A stretch of 64,000 bases of DNA, from positions 62,001 to 126,000 of the forward strand of contig NZ_ASXG01000109.1 in assembly GCF_000411975.1 (NCBI RefSeq), in the 5' to 3' direction. Source of the stretch: Amycolatopsis orientalis DSM 43388. GTDB taxonomy: Bacteria; Actinomycetota; Actinomycetes; Mycobacteriales; Pseudonocardiaceae. Below, piece by piece: positions 42,130 to 51,802 of the stretch. Within the stretch, counting starts at the first letter, position 1; every line of letters begins with the position of its first letter. The notes beneath the pieces are model-generated. The model was not told the DNA's origin, made no database searches, and saw nothing but the letters and a program-made list of their open reading frames with translations. The position numbers and the translations under genes are program-made.

Positions 42130-45100
42130 CGCACGCCCCTTTCGGTCATCGCGAGCGGGGACCAGCCCTCGCCGGTCCGTTCTTCTTCCGCGATCGCGGT
42201 CTGCACGAGCTTCACGCCGCGGCGGGTCACCAGCTGCGCGCGCCCGGCGGGCAGCTGCCGCGGGGCCGCCTCGCCGAGGAACTTGCCCTCCTCCTTGGGG
42301 TAGGAGAAGACCACGCCCGGGCTGCCGAGCTCCCAGATCCGGCGGACCACCGAATCGCTCAGCGCGCGCATCGCCCCGGACGTGCTGCGGCTGAGGACCA
42401 GGTGGAACCCGATGTAGGAACCCTGCGACAGCAAGGACAGCAGCGGTTCCAGCGGCGAACCCATGCCGCTGGTCAGCAGCTGGTAGTCGTCGACCACGAA
42501 GAACAGCCGCGGCCCGGTCCACCAGTCGCGGCGCTTGAGCCGCTCGGCGGTGATGGTCTGGTCCGGCACCCGCGGCGTGAGCGAAACGCTGGCCTGCTGC
42601 GCCAATTCCTGCAGCGCCTCGGTGGTGGTCGCGTAGCCGACGCGGTACGCCTCGGGCACCTCGGCGTCCAGCTGACGGCTCGGGTCGGCCAGCACGATCT
42701 TCGCCTCGCTCGGCGAGTAGCGCGCCAGCACCGAACGCAGGACGACTCGCAGCAGGTTGGTCTTGCCGGTTTCGTTGTCGCCGAAGGCGAGCAGGTGCGG
42801 GGTGGCGGCGAAATCGTGCCACACCGGCAACAGCCGCTGCTCGTCCTGGCCGAGTGCGATCCGCAGGTCGCCGTCCGGCGCGGGCAGCTGGGCCATCGGC
42901 AGCTTCGCGGGCAGCAGCCGCACCGCCGGCGCCGGCGCGCCCGGCCAGAACAGATGGACCTCTTCGGCGACCGCCTTGGCCGCGGCGGCGAGGTCGTCGG
43001 TGTTCCCGCTGCCGTCCATCCGCGGCAGCCCGGCGAGGAAGTGCAGGCCGTCCGGGGTCAGGCCGCGGCCCGGCTGGTTCGGCACGGTTTTCGCTTTGCG
43101 CGAGCCGATTTCCGACTCCATCGGGTCGCCCAGCCGCAGCTCGAACCGGGTCTGCAGCAGGTCCCGCAGGTACGGGCGGATCTCCGACCATCGGGTCGCG
43201 CCGATCACCACGTGCACGCCGAAGGACAGCCCGCGCGAGGCCAGCTCGCCGATCTTCTGCTCCAGCTCGCTGTAGTCGTTCTTGAGGCTGTACCAGCCGT
43301 CGACCACCAGGAACACGTCGCCGAACGGATCCTCCACCTGGCCGCTGCGGCGCAGCGCGCGGTAGGCGTCCATGGATTCGATGCCGTGCTCGGAGAACAG
43401 CGTTTCGCGGCCCTCCATGACCTGCGAGATCTCCTCGATGGTCCGCACGACGCGGTCGCGTTCGAGCCGGGTGGCGACCGAACCGACGTGCGGCAGCCCG
43501 GACAGCGACATGATCCCGCCGCCGCCGAAGTCCAGCCCGTAGAACTGGACCTCCTTCGGGGTGTGCGTCATCGCCAGCGCCAGCACGAGCGTGCGCAGCA
43601 GGGTCGACTTGCCGGTCTTCGGCCCGCCGACCACCGCGACGTGCCCGGCCGCCGACGACAGGTCCGCCGTCAGCAGCTCGCGCACCTGCTCGAACGGCCG
43701 GTCGATCATCCCCATCGGCACCCGCAGCTTGCCCCAGTGCGCCGGGTCCTGCACCGTCATCCCGCGCACCGGGTCCGGCAGGACGCTCGGCAGCAGCGAG
43801 TCCAGGCTCGGCGATTCGGCCAGCGGCGGCAGCCACACCTGGCGGGCGGCCGGGCCCGCGCCGGTCAGCCGGTCGATGAACGCGTCGGCGAGCGTCGGCC
43901 CGCCCGGCGCGGCCGCCTCCAGAGCGTCCGCATCGGACTGTTTCTCGGCCGGTTCCGGTTCGTCGTCGCGGATGATCAGCTTCGCCGGATGGGCCTCGGT
44001 GCGGAACGGGACGACCTCCCGGCTGGCCCGCGCCGCGGCGACCGCGGAGTTCTCGCCGTTGCCCGCGGGGACCGGGCCGGAGACGTAAGCGGCCTTGAAC
44101 CGCACCAGGTTCGTGGTGTCGATCTTCAGGTAGCCGTTGCCCGGTTCCGGCGGCAGCTCGTACGCGCTGCCCGCGCCGATCACGCTGCGGGACTCCATCG
44201 AGGAGAAGGTGCGCAGCGCGATCCGGTACGACAGGTGGCCTTCGACGCGGTGGATGCGGCCCTCGTCGAGCCGCTGCGAGGCGAGCAGCAGGTGCACGCC
44301 GAGGCTGCGGCCCAGCCGTCCGACGGAGACGAACAGCTCCATGAACTCCGGCTTCGCGCTCAGCAGCTCGGAGAACTCGTCCACCACCAGGAACAGTGTC
44401 GGCATCGGGGCCAGCTGCTCGCCGGCCGCGCGCGCCTTCTCGTATTCGTACAGCGACGGGTAGCCGCTCGCGCGCAGTTGTTCCTGGCGCCGCACCATTT
44501 CGCCGTTGAGCGAGTCCTGCATGCGGTCGACCAGCGGCAGTTCGTCGGCGAGGTTGGTGATCGTCGCCGAGGTGTGCGGCAGCCGGTCCATGCCGAGGAA
44601 CGTCGCGCCGCCCTTGAAGTCGACGAGCACGAAGTTGAGGATTTCCGACGAATGCGTGGCGGCCAGCCCGAGCACGAGCGTGCGCAGCAGTTCCGACTTG
44701 CCCGAACCGGTCGCGCCGATCAGCATCCCGTGCGGGCCCATCCCGCCCTGCGCCGATTCCTTCAGGTCCAGCTCGACGATCTCGCCGTCCTCGGTCACGC
44801 CGATCGGCACCGACATCCGCGCCCGCTGCGCCATCCGCGGCCGCCACTGGGCCGGGACGTCGAAGGTGTGCACGTCCTTGATGCCCAGCAGCGCGGTCAG
44901 CCCGAAGTCGCTTTCCAGCGGCTGGTCGGCGATCTCCAGGGTGCCGCTGGTGCGCTTGGGGGCCAGCAGCCGGGCCAGGCCCTCGACCTGCGTCACCGAA
45001 AGCTCGTCCCGGGCCGCCGAACCCACGCCGCTGCCCGCCGGGAACTCGACCAGATCGTCCTTGGTGGTCAGCCGCAGCACCTTCGGCCCGCCCGGGAGCG

Positions 45101-46142
45101 CTCCGGTCACGTCGAGCAGCACCACGTTGCGCAGCCCCGCGCCGACGAGCCGCGAGGATTCCGGGATCGTCGCCAGATGCGCGACGATCACCACGAACGG
45201 TTCGGTCGTCGTCGGCCCGACGGTCTTGTCGTGGTCGTCCCGGTCGGCCACGTCCGGGCCGAGGAGGTCCATCAGCTCGTCGTGGTCGGTGGCCAGCAGC
45301 CGCAGCGGGCCCGCCGCGTCACGGAGAGTCGGATGGTTGTTGTGCGGCAGCCACTTCACCCAGTCCCACTGCGCCTGCGCCGCTTCGGTGGTGAGCACCG
45401 CGAGCCGCAGTTCGTCCGGCGAATGGAGAGCGACCAGCTGCGCGAGCATCGCCCGGACCAGCCCGGCGGCCGCGTCCGGGTCGCCGTCGAACTCGACGCT
45501 GGTGAAGCTCCGCAGCCCCACTGCGGTCGGGATGCCGGACAGCGTGCGGTAGGTCTCGGTGAACCGGCGCAGCGAGATCGCCGACAGCGGTTCGAGGTCC
45601 TCGATCGGCTTGGTCACCGGCGGCACCAGCTCGAGCGCCGACTGCTGCGTGCCCAGGCCGATCCGCACCCGCGCGAAGTCCTCGTGGCTGATCCGGCGCT
45701 CCCACAGCCGCGGCCCCATCGCGAGCGACCACAGGGAATCCGGGGCCGGGTTGTTCCAGGCCACCGCGAGCCGCTGCTCCTCGGCGGTCGAACGCGCCCG
45801 CTCGCGGACCTGGCCGAGGTAGCGCAGATAGTCCCGCCGCTCGGCCTGCATCTTGCGCTTGCGCTCGGCGGCCGCGCGGGACAGCTGCCCGAGGCTCATC
45901 GCGATCATCGACACGCCCATGCCGCCGCCGATCACGTAGGTGAACGGCGAGCTGCCCGCGACCCCGGAGAACGCAAGCACCATCACCAGCGATCCGATGG
46001 CCATCGGCAGCATCATCAGCAGCGAGTTGAAATCGCGCGCCGCCGGCTCCGCCATCACCGGCGGTTCCTGCAGTTCCTCTTGCCCCTCGGGCATTTCCGG
46101 CCCCGCCGCGCGCGGCCCTCGCTTGACGGTCTCCGTGCTCAT
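42126..46142 (-). CDS. eccC: EccC, triple FtsK/SpoIIIE ATPase of the T7SS
   Basis: 1,338 residues, the EccCa and EccCb halves in one chain. Two N-terminal membrane helices (~38-58, ~65-88) and a stalk are followed by three P-loop domains: GATGSGKS (~476), GGPKTGKS (~838) and GDNETGKT (~1120). Walker B strands are FVLVDFKGGATF, FYGLDFGGGG and KIVLADPSRQLD. EccC powers and recognises WXG100 substrates through their C-terminal signals. The ATG overlaps the stop of the upstream secreted-protein gene, and the stop overlaps eccD. Confidence 0.95.
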   Translation of the reverse strand: MSTETVKRGPRAAGPEMPEGQEELQEPPVMAEPAARDFNSLLMMLPMAIGSLVMVLAFSGVAGSSPFTYVIGGGMGVSMIAMSLGQLSRAAAERKRKMQAERRDYLRYLGQVRERARSTAEEQRLAVAWNNPAPDSLWSLAMGPRLWERRISHEDFARVRIGLGTQQSALELVPPVTKPIEDLEPLSAISLRRFTETYRTLSGIPTAVGLRSFTSVEFDGDPDAAAGLVRAMLAQLVALHSPDELRLAVLTTEAAQAQWDWVKWLPHNNHPTLRDAAGPLRLLATDHDELMDLLGPDVADRDDHDKTVGPTTTEPFVVIVAHLATIPESSRLVGAGLRNVVLLDVTGALPGGPKVLRLTTKDDLVEFPAGSGVGSAARDELSVTQVEGLARLLAPKRTSGTLEIADQPLESDFGLTALLGIKDVHTFDVPAQWRPRMAQRARMSVPIGVTEDGEIVELDLKESAQGGMGPHGMLIGATGSGKSELLRTLVLGLAATHSSEILNFVLVDFKGGATFLGMDRLPHTSATITNLADELPLVDRMQDSLNGEMVRRQEQLRASGYPSLYEYEKARAAGEQLAPMPTLFLVVDEFSELLSAKPEFMELFVSVGRLGRSLGVHLLLASQRLDEGRIHRVEGHLSYRIALRTFSSMESRSVIGAGSAYELPPEPGNGYLKIDTTNLVRFKAAYVSGPVPAGNGENSAVAAARASREVVPFRTEAHPAKLIIRDDEPEPAEKQSDADALEAAAPGGPTLADAFIDRLTGAGPAARQVWLPPLAESPSLDSLLPSVLPDPVRGMTVQDPAHWGKLRVPMGMIDRPFEQVRELLTADLSSAAGHVAVVGGPKTGKSTLLRTLVLALAMTHTPKEVQFYGLDFGGGGIMSLSGLPHVGSVATRLERDRVVRTIEEISQVMEGRETLFSEHGIESMDAYRALRRSGQVEDPFGDVFLVVDGWYSLKNDYSELEQKIGELASRGLSFGVHVVIGATRWSEIRPYLRDLLQTRFELRLGDPMESEIGSRKAKTVPNQPGRGLTPDGLHFLAGLPRMDGSGNTDDLAAAAKAVAEEVHLFWPGAPAPAVRLLPAKLPMAQLPAPDGDLRIALGQDEQRLLPVWHDFAATPHLLAFGDNETGKTNLLRVVLRSVLARYSPSEAKIVLADPSRQLDAEVPEAYRVGYATTTEALQELAQQASVSLTPRVPDQTITAERLKRRDWWTGPRLFFVVDDYQLLTSGMGSPLEPLLSLLSQGSYIGFHLVLSRSTSGAMRALSDSVVRRIWELGSPGVVFSYPKEEGKFLGEAAPRQLPAGRAQLVTRRGVKLVQTAIAEEERTGEGWSPLAMTERGVR

Positions 46143-49100
46143 TCGAGCACCCCCGGCGCGCTGCGGTGCGTCGGCTCGCCCCAGGCCGAATCGTCCTGCC
46201 GGAGCAGATCGGCCATCGTGCGTTCCTCTTCTTCCTCGGGTTCGTCTTCCGCGGTTTCGGGTTCGGGCGCCAGCGGTTCCGGCGCGTCGCCGCAGGTGGG
46301 CAGCTCGTCGGGGAGGATCTCGGCCGGTCCGCCGCGGACCCGCTGGTAGGTGCCGAGCGCTTCGTCCGGACGCCACGGTCCGTCGCTGCGCTGGACGAAC
46401 TCAGTGGTGATCTCCTGAGGCCGGTCCTCGGCCGGCGCGGTGACCGGCAGGAGAGCCGGCAGGAAGTCGGCGGTGCCCACGTCCCAGGCCGAGGTGTCCT
46501 CGGTGTCGAGGGGCTGCACTACGGCGATCCGGACGCTGTCGTCGTGGTTCGCTGTGGTGTTCGTGGGGACGGTCCGGTTTGGACGGTCGGCGTCGCGGTG
46601 CGGAGTGGCCGGTGGGGCTGTCGACCACGGGGTGGCTTCGGCTGGGGGAGTTTCCCGTTGGGTGCTGGGGTTTCCCACACCTGCGGGGACGCTCGTCGCC
46701 CAGGGTTGCCGGACCTCGCCGAGCAGCCCGGCGGAGTCGGGTCGTTCGGCGGCGGGCGTGTTCGCTCCGACGCCCGGCGGTACCAGCGGTGCGCCTGGCT
46801 GCTGCTGGCCGAAGCCGTTGCCCGATGCCCAGCCTGCCGCGCCGGGCGTGGCCAGCTCGGTGGCTGGTGTGACTAGTGGTCGTGGCTCCCCTGCCGGGGC
46901 GCCTGGTCCGTTGGCTGGGGTGCCCGGTCGTGGCGGCTGGTCCTCTGCTGAGGTGCCCGGCCCAGTGCCTGGGGTGCCCGGTGCTTGCGACTCCGGCTCG
47001 TCCGCTGAGGTGCCTGATCCGCTGGACGGTGTTGCCGGTGTTTGCGACTGCGGGCCTGTCGCCCAGCCGGTGGCAGTGCTCGGCGGGGTTTCTCCCTGCG
47101 CACTGGGGTTTCCGACCCCGACCGGCATGCTCGCGGCCCACGGCTCTTGGACATTGCCAAGCAGCCCGGCCGAGTCGGGTCGTTCGGCGGCGGGCGAGTT
47201 CGTTCCGCTTCCGGCGCTGCCGGGCGGGATGATCGGCGGTGTTCCTGTAGCGGGGAGCTGTTGTTCGTGGTTCCCGATGGGGTCGGGCGATTTCGGCACG
47301 GCCTTCTCGTCGAGTCCCTTCGGTCCAGCTCCGGCGGGCGGGGCCCATTCGGCCGAGTGCAGCGGCGGCGTTCCTCCCAGGGAGTCGGGGTTGCCGACGC
47401 CCTCGGGTGACGGGCTCAGCCATGGCTTCTTGAGGTCACCGAGCAGCCCGGCCGAGTCGGGCCGTTCTGCGGCGGGCGAGTTCATTCCGCTTCCGGCGCT
47501 GCCAGGCGGGATCATCGGCGGTGTTCCCGGGACGGGGGGTTGTTGTTCGTTCCCGATGGGGTCGGGCAGTTTCGGCAGGGCGCTCTCGGCAACCCCCTGC
47601 GTTCCCGGTCCGGCGGGTGGGGCCCACTTGGCCGAGCTGAGCGGTGGCGTTTCTCCGTGCGCGTCGGGGTTGCCGATGCCGTCCGGGGGAGGGCTCAGCC
47701 ACGGTTTCTTGATGTTGCCGAGCAGGCCGGAGGAGTCGGGTCGTTCGGCGGCGGGCGGGTTCAGCCCGTTGCCGCTGCCCATGCCGCCCGGCGGGACCAT
47801 CGGCGGCGTCCCGGCGCCCGGGAGCTGCTGTTCGTGATCGCCGACCGGGTCCGGCAACTTCGGCAGCTCGCTCTCGCTGAGGCCCTTCACTCCGGGTCCG
47901 ACCGGCTCCCCGCCGCCCGGACCGTCGGCTCCCGCTGGCGGCGGGGCCCATCCGGCCGAGTGCAGCGGCGGAGTGTCGCCCTTCGCGTCGGGGTTGCCGA
48001 TGCCGTCGGGAGGGGCGCTCAGCCACGGCTTTTTGATGTTGCCGAGCAGGCCGGAGGAGTCGGGTCGTTCGGCGGCGGGCGGGTTCAGCCCGCTGCCGCT
48101 GCCCATGCCGCCCGGCGGGATCATCGGCGGCGTCCCGGCGCCGGGGACCTGCTGTTCGTGATTGCCGACCGGGTCCGGCAGCTTCGGCAGGTCGCTCTCG
48201 CCGAGGCCCTTGATCGCGCCCGGGCCGCTGTCGCCGGGTACTCCCGCGCCATTGCCGGACACCCCGCTGCCCGCACCCGGCGGCGGGGCCCACTTGGCCG
48301 AGGTGAGCGGTGGCGTTTCTCCGTGCGCGTCGGGGTTGCCGATGCCGTCCGGAGGAGCGCTCAGCCACGGTTTCTTGATGTTGCCGAGCAGGCCGGAGGA
48401 GTCCGGTCGTTCCGCGGCGGGCGGGTTCAGCCCACCGCCGCCGCCCATGCCTCCTGGCGGCATCATCGGGATGCCGCTGCCGCCCGGAGTCTGGTTGCCC
48501 GGCGGGGTGTTCAGGCCCGGCGGCAGATGCGCCGGGTTGAGCGCGTTGTTCGGCAGGTTGCCGCCGGCCACGCCCGGAGGCGCCGGAATCGACGCCGGGT
48601 TGACGTGCCCAGACCCGCCGGACCCGCCCGAGCTGCCCGGCGGGGCCGGGATCGACGGCGGGGTGATGTGCCCAGACCCGCCGGACCCGCCTGAGCTGCC
48701 CGGCGGGGCCGGGATGGAAGGCGGGGTGACGTGCCCGGACCCGCCTGAGCTGCCCGGCGGGGCAGGGATCGACGGCGGGTCGACGTGCCCGCCCAGGTTG
48801 TTGCCCGACGCCCCGGGCGGCGGCGGGATCGACGGAGACTTGAGGTTGTTCTCTCCCGCCGAATCGCCCGGAGGCGGGGAAACCCGCGGAGGCTTGACGT
48901 TCGCGCTGTCGCCCGGCGGCCCGGGAATCGCCGGCGGCTTGACCGACGGCGACTTCTCGTTGTTCCCGCCAGCCCCGCTGGGAGGCGGCGGAATGGAGGC
49001 AGCGTTGAGCGGCGGCGGAGTGCCACCGGGGCCGTTGAGGTCGCCCGGCGGAGGCGACACCAGGGCGTTCTTCAACGGCGGCGGCGCGCCGTTGTCCCCA

Positions 49101-50077
49101 GGTCCGTTGAGGTCGCCCGGCGGAGGCGACACCACCGCGTTCTTCAACGGCGGCGGCACGTCGTTCCCGCCCGGACCGTTGGCACCGCCCGGAGGCAGCG
49201 GAAGCACCGGCGGAGGCGTGCCGTCGCCACTGCCCGGAGGCGGGGACACCGGCGGCGGGTTCGGGGCAGGCGGCGGCTGCGTCACCGGGGGCGGCGGCGG
49301 AGAAGTCGGCGGCGGAGGGGGAGGCGTCACCGGCGGCGGAGGAGGCGGTGGCGGTGGCGGGGGTTGCGTGGTGCCGTCGCCGCCGCCGGGGGTCGGCGGC
49401 GGAGTCGTCTTGCCCTCGTTGACGTGCACGGTGTTGTACTTCTGCGCGAGCTGCCCGGCCACCTTGCGCATGTCGTTCGTCATCATCTCGACGGCCTCGG
49501 GGAACTGCGAGATGTACGCCCGCCCGTCGCTGAGGTGGTATTTGCTTCCCTGGGCGAGGACCTGGCTGGCGTAATAGCTGTCGATGTAGCGGATCGTGTC
49601 CTGCGCCCATTTGAGATACGCCGCGGAATTGACGAGGTTGTTAGGCACGTTGTTCGACCCGCCGCCGTCGCCGATCCGGTCCGCCAGATCGGAGAACTTG
49701 TTGCCCAGCGCGGTCATCATGTCCTTGAACTTCGTCGCGGCGTCGCCCTTCCACGGACCGTCCGGTCCGGCGAGGGCGGCGGTCTGGTCCTGAATGGACT
49801 GCGCGACCATCGCGAGGTTCTGCTGCGTCTCCTGAAACACCCCGGCCGCGTCCTGAAGCGACTGCCAGTTGACGTTGCCGTACGCCTTGTCGAGATTGTC
49901 CTGGCCGCCCGACAGCGAACCGCCGCCGAGGACCGCCGCTTCGATCTGCTTCCACGTCAGGCCGTCGAAATCCTTCGACGGGTCGCCAGTGGTGTTCTGG
50001 TTGCCGGTCTGCGTGGTGTCCGGCCAGACCCCGTTGTCGTCCGAGGTGAACCCGTGGGTGTTGTTGTCGTCCGCCAT
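46139..50077 (-). CDS. proline-rich T7SS substrate-like protein with WXG-type N-terminus and six ~100-residue repeats
   Basis: 1,312 residues from ATG 50075-50077 (GAGGGAAG upstream); a GTG at 50098 is possible. Residues ~30-230 are helical and contain the WXG turn GPDGPWKGDAATKFKDMM. ~235-560 is Pro/Gly-rich (PPSIPAPPGSSGGSG repeats). ~560-1160 has six copies of a unit starting AAERPDSSGLLGNIKKPWLS and containing GIGNPDAHGETPPL. The C-terminus is acidic. Comparable to PPE/EspB-like secreted ESX proteins; probably a surface or secreted scaffold. The stop overlaps the eccC ATG. Confidence 0.78.
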   Translation of the reverse strand: MADDNNTHGFTSDDNGVWPDTTQTGNQNTTGDPSKDFDGLTWKQIEAAVLGGGSLSGGQDNLDKAYGNVNWQSLQDAAGVFQETQQNLAMVAQSIQDQTAALAGPDGPWKGDAATKFKDMMTALGNKFSDLADRIGDGGGSNNVPNNLVNSAAYLKWAQDTIRYIDSYYASQVLAQGSKYHLSDGRAYISQFPEAVEMMTNDMRKVAGQLAQKYNTVHVNEGKTTPPPTPGGGDGTTQPPPPPPPPPPPVTPPPPPPTSPPPPPVTQPPPAPNPPPVSPPPGSGDGTPPPVLPLPPGGANGPGGNDVPPPLKNAVVSPPPGDLNGPGDNGAPPPLKNALVSPPPGDLNGPGGTPPPLNAASIPPPPSGAGGNNEKSPSVKPPAIPGPPGDSANVKPPRVSPPPGDSAGENNLKSPSIPPPPGASGNNLGGHVDPPSIPAPPGSSGGSGHVTPPSIPAPPGSSGGSGGSGHITPPSIPAPPGSSGGSGGSGHVNPASIPAPPGVAGGNLPNNALNPAHLPPGLNTPPGNQTPGGSGIPMMPPGGMGGGGGLNPPAAERPDSSGLLGNIKKPWLSAPPDGIGNPDAHGETPPLTSAKWAPPPGAGSGVSGNGAGVPGDSGPGAIKGLGESDLPKLPDPVGNHEQQVPGAGTPPMIPPGGMGSGSGLNPPAAERPDSSGLLGNIKKPWLSAPPDGIGNPDAKGDTPPLHSAGWAPPPAGADGPGGGEPVGPGVKGLSESELPKLPDPVGDHEQQLPGAGTPPMVPPGGMGSGNGLNPPAAERPDSSGLLGNIKKPWLSPPPDGIGNPDAHGETPPLSSAKWAPPAGPGTQGVAESALPKLPDPIGNEQQPPVPGTPPMIPPGSAGSGMNSPAAERPDSAGLLGDLKKPWLSPSPEGVGNPDSLGGTPPLHSAEWAPPAGAGPKGLDEKAVPKSPDPIGNHEQQLPATGTPPIIPPGSAGSGTNSPAAERPDSAGLLGNVQEPWAASMPVGVGNPSAQGETPPSTATGWATGPQSQTPATPSSGSGTSADEPESQAPGTPGTGPGTSAEDQPPRPGTPANGPGAPAGEPRPLVTPATELATPGAAGWASGNGFGQQQPGAPLVPPGVGANTPAAERPDSAGLLGEVRQPWATSVPAGVGNPSTQRETPPAEATPWSTAPPATPHRDADRPNRTVPTNTTANHDDSVRIAVVQPLDTEDTSAWDVGTADFLPALLPVTAPAEDRPQEITTEFVQRSDGPWRPDEALGTYQRVRGGPAEILPDELPTCGDAPEPLAPEPETAEDEPEEEEERTMADLLRQDDSAWGEPTHRSAPGVLE
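46630..48470. repeat. six in-frame coding repeats of roughly 280-435 bp
   Basis: The block GTCGGGTCGTTCGGCGGCGG and close variants recur near 46735, 47175, 47455, 47735, 48060 and 48405. It encodes PAAERPDS units of the proline-rich T7SS protein. The three copies nearest the N-terminus are almost identical; the C-terminal ones have diverged. Confidence 0.8.
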
Positions 50078-50122
50078 CTTCCCTCGATCGCTTCCCACCC
50101 GGAGAGACCGCCGCCCGTGCGG

Positions 50123-50677
50123 TCAGGCTTGCTGACCGGCGCCGGTGATGTGACCGCTGACGGTGTTGAAGTACTGGTTGTAGTCGTCGGCCGACATCTT
50201 GTTGACCTCGTCGGCGTTGTCGTACGCCTTCGAAGCCTTGTTCACCGCGTCCGCCACCTCGTCGAGCGCTTTGCAGAGGTCGTGGATCGCGGTCCGGGTG
50301 GAGTCCCGCAGCGCGTTCGTGCCCTGGATCGGCTTGGCGATCTTCTCCTGCGCCGTCAGGAACACGCCGGGCTTGAGCTGGATGCTGTCGAGTTTCGCCG
50401 GCAGATCCTTCAGCGGCCCGTCCGCGAGCGCCTGCATGTTCTTCGCGAACGTGCGCATCGCCTCGGTGTTGACCGCGGTGACGCCCCTGCCCGGATGCTC
50501 GGAACCGCCCGGCACCGGCGGCGGCGTGCCGACCGTGCCCGGCGGGATCCACTCGTTGTGCACGTCCGGCGGCGTCTGGTCGCCCGGGCTGTGGAACTTG
50601 CCGTCGGCGGACGTGGTCTGGTGATTGTTCGACGAGTCGTTGTGCATCCCGTAATCGGTGTCGCCGAGAGCCACCAT
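50123..50677 (-). CDS. ESX-type secreted protein
   Basis: 184 residues. A polar, probably unstructured N-terminus (His/Asn/Ser/Gly/Pro, residues 1-70) precedes two long amphipathic helices. The first is EAMRTFAKNMQALADGPLKD; the second runs ALRDSTRTAIHDLCKALDEV and on through ASKAYDNADEVNKMSADDYN. This matches helical-hairpin ESX substrates without a clear WxG turn. ATG follows GGAGG. Located between the WXG100 pair and the large proline-rich protein; probably co-secreted. Confidence 0.75.
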   Translation of the reverse strand: MVALGDTDYGMHNDSSNNHQTTSADGKFHSPGDQTPPDVHNEWIPPGTVGTPPPVPGGSEHPGRGVTAVNTEAMRTFAKNMQALADGPLKDLPAKLDSIQLKPGVFLTAQEKIAKPIQGTNALRDSTRTAIHDLCKALDEVADAVNKASKAYDNADEVNKMSADDYNQYFNTVSGHITGAGQQA

Positions 50678-50720
50678 CGTCGTTCGCCCTCCTTTCTGGT
50701 CAGTCGCGCCGGAAGCGGCG

Positions 50721-51020
50721 TCAGTGCGCGGCGAACCGCTTGGCGTTGTTGCCCTCGGTGTTCGAGGTGCCCTCGTTGATGTTGGCGAGGGTCTGCGCGG
50801 CCGCGTCGAGCGCCTGCGGCAGCGTGAGGGCCGCCTGGTGGCAGTAGTCGTAGGTCTCGTGGAACATGTCCGCCGCGACGCCGGTCCAGTTTTCGCGCTG
50901 GCCCTCGATGACCGCCTTCATCTGGTCAAGCAGCTCGGTGATCTGGTTGGACTGCTGCTTCGCCTGCCCGACGGTGTCCTGCATGGTCGCGAAGCTGATC
51001 TGGAACTGGCCCAAAGCCAT
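50721..51020 (-). CDS. WXG100-family T7SS substrate (EsxA/EsxB-like)
   Basis: 99 residues, the canonical WXG100 length. Two helices flank the NWTGVAADMF turn (WxG variant W-T-G). The C-terminal helix ends with a flexible tail. A YxxxD/E-type signal (YDYCH) is positioned after the turn. Probably forms a heterodimer with the upstream-encoded partner and is exported through EccC. Confidence 0.9.
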   Translation of the reverse strand: MALGQFQISFATMQDTVGQAKQQSNQITELLDQMKAVIEGQRENWTGVAADMFHETYDYCHQAALTLPQALDAAAQTLANINEGTSNTEGNNAKRFAAH

Positions 51021-51053
51021 GGGAGAGGTCCTTTCGTGGGAAGGGAAGGTGGA

Positions 51054-51392
51054 TCAGAAGCCCTGCAGGCCGCCGCCGCCGATGGTCGCGGCCGCGTTGC
51101 GGGCGGTGGAGGTGTTGTCCGAGTCCCGGCTGTCGTACTCGCTCGCCGAGGTCTGCACGTTCTGCGCGAGCTCGTCCAGCTTCTGCACGATCTTGCGGAC
51201 CGTCTGGTCGAACTGGCCCATGGCGGTGTTGAACACGTTCGCCGAGTCCGACTGCCAGGTGCCGAACAGCGTCTGCATGGTGCCGTCGACCTTCTGGTTC
51301 ACGCCGGTGATGTTCTGCCCGGTGTCGCTGATCGTCTGCGCGCCCTTGCGCATGACGTTGGTGTCGACGCGGGCGCCGTCCTGCGAAGCCAT
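51054..51392 (-). CDS. WXG100-family T7SS substrate, first gene of the locus
   Basis: 112 residues with a helix-turn-helix hairpin: TWQSDSANVFNTAMGQFDQT at the turn (W-x-S variant of WxG) and a C-terminal helix ending in SEYDSRDSDN. The start is supported by GAGGAGA. The 33-bp spacing to the second WXG100 gene indicates one transcript and probably one heterodimer. Promoter must lie in the 410-bp region upstream. Confidence 0.9.
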   Translation of the reverse strand: MASQDGARVDTNVMRKGAQTISDTGQNITGVNQKVDGTMQTLFGTWQSDSANVFNTAMGQFDQTVRKIVQKLDELAQNVQTSASEYDSRDSDNTSTARNAAATIGGGGLQGF

Positions 51393-51802
51393 GCTTTCTC
51401 CTCTGGTCGGGTTCTCCGGATATGACGGACTGGCACGCCAGGCCGCCGACGTCGCCGCGGATGCCCTTCGTTCGGCCGATACGACAGAGCACGGGGAGAC
51501 TGCGGACTTACGGTAAGCGCCGGTCTACGGGTTGTCGCCGCGTTGTTCCCTTCTGAACACCAGTGCGCGGACGGCGGGGCAAGCGGCTTCCCGCCCGGGG
51601 CCGGCGAGGCGCGGCAACGCTTCCCGCCGGACCCGGTTACGGACGATTGCCCGTTCAGGCACCGCGGTTTGCCCGGGTTCGCGGTTCGCGCTCATGCGAG
51701 CAGCGGCCGGGAGCGGACGTGTGATGGTCCTCTGTGGACAGACAGCGGCACCGGCTGCCCGTGCGGGGAACCCTGGTTGCCCCAGAGTTCCCCGCACCGC
51801 GC
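51393..51802. other. intergenic region upstream of the T7SS operon
   Basis: 410 bp that must contain the promoter of the 34-kb leftward operon. A short perfect inverted repeat CTTAC-G-GTAAG lies at 51508-51518, about 115 bp from the first start codon. No -35/-10 pair of good quality was found, and no coding frame with protein-like composition. Confidence 0.4.
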
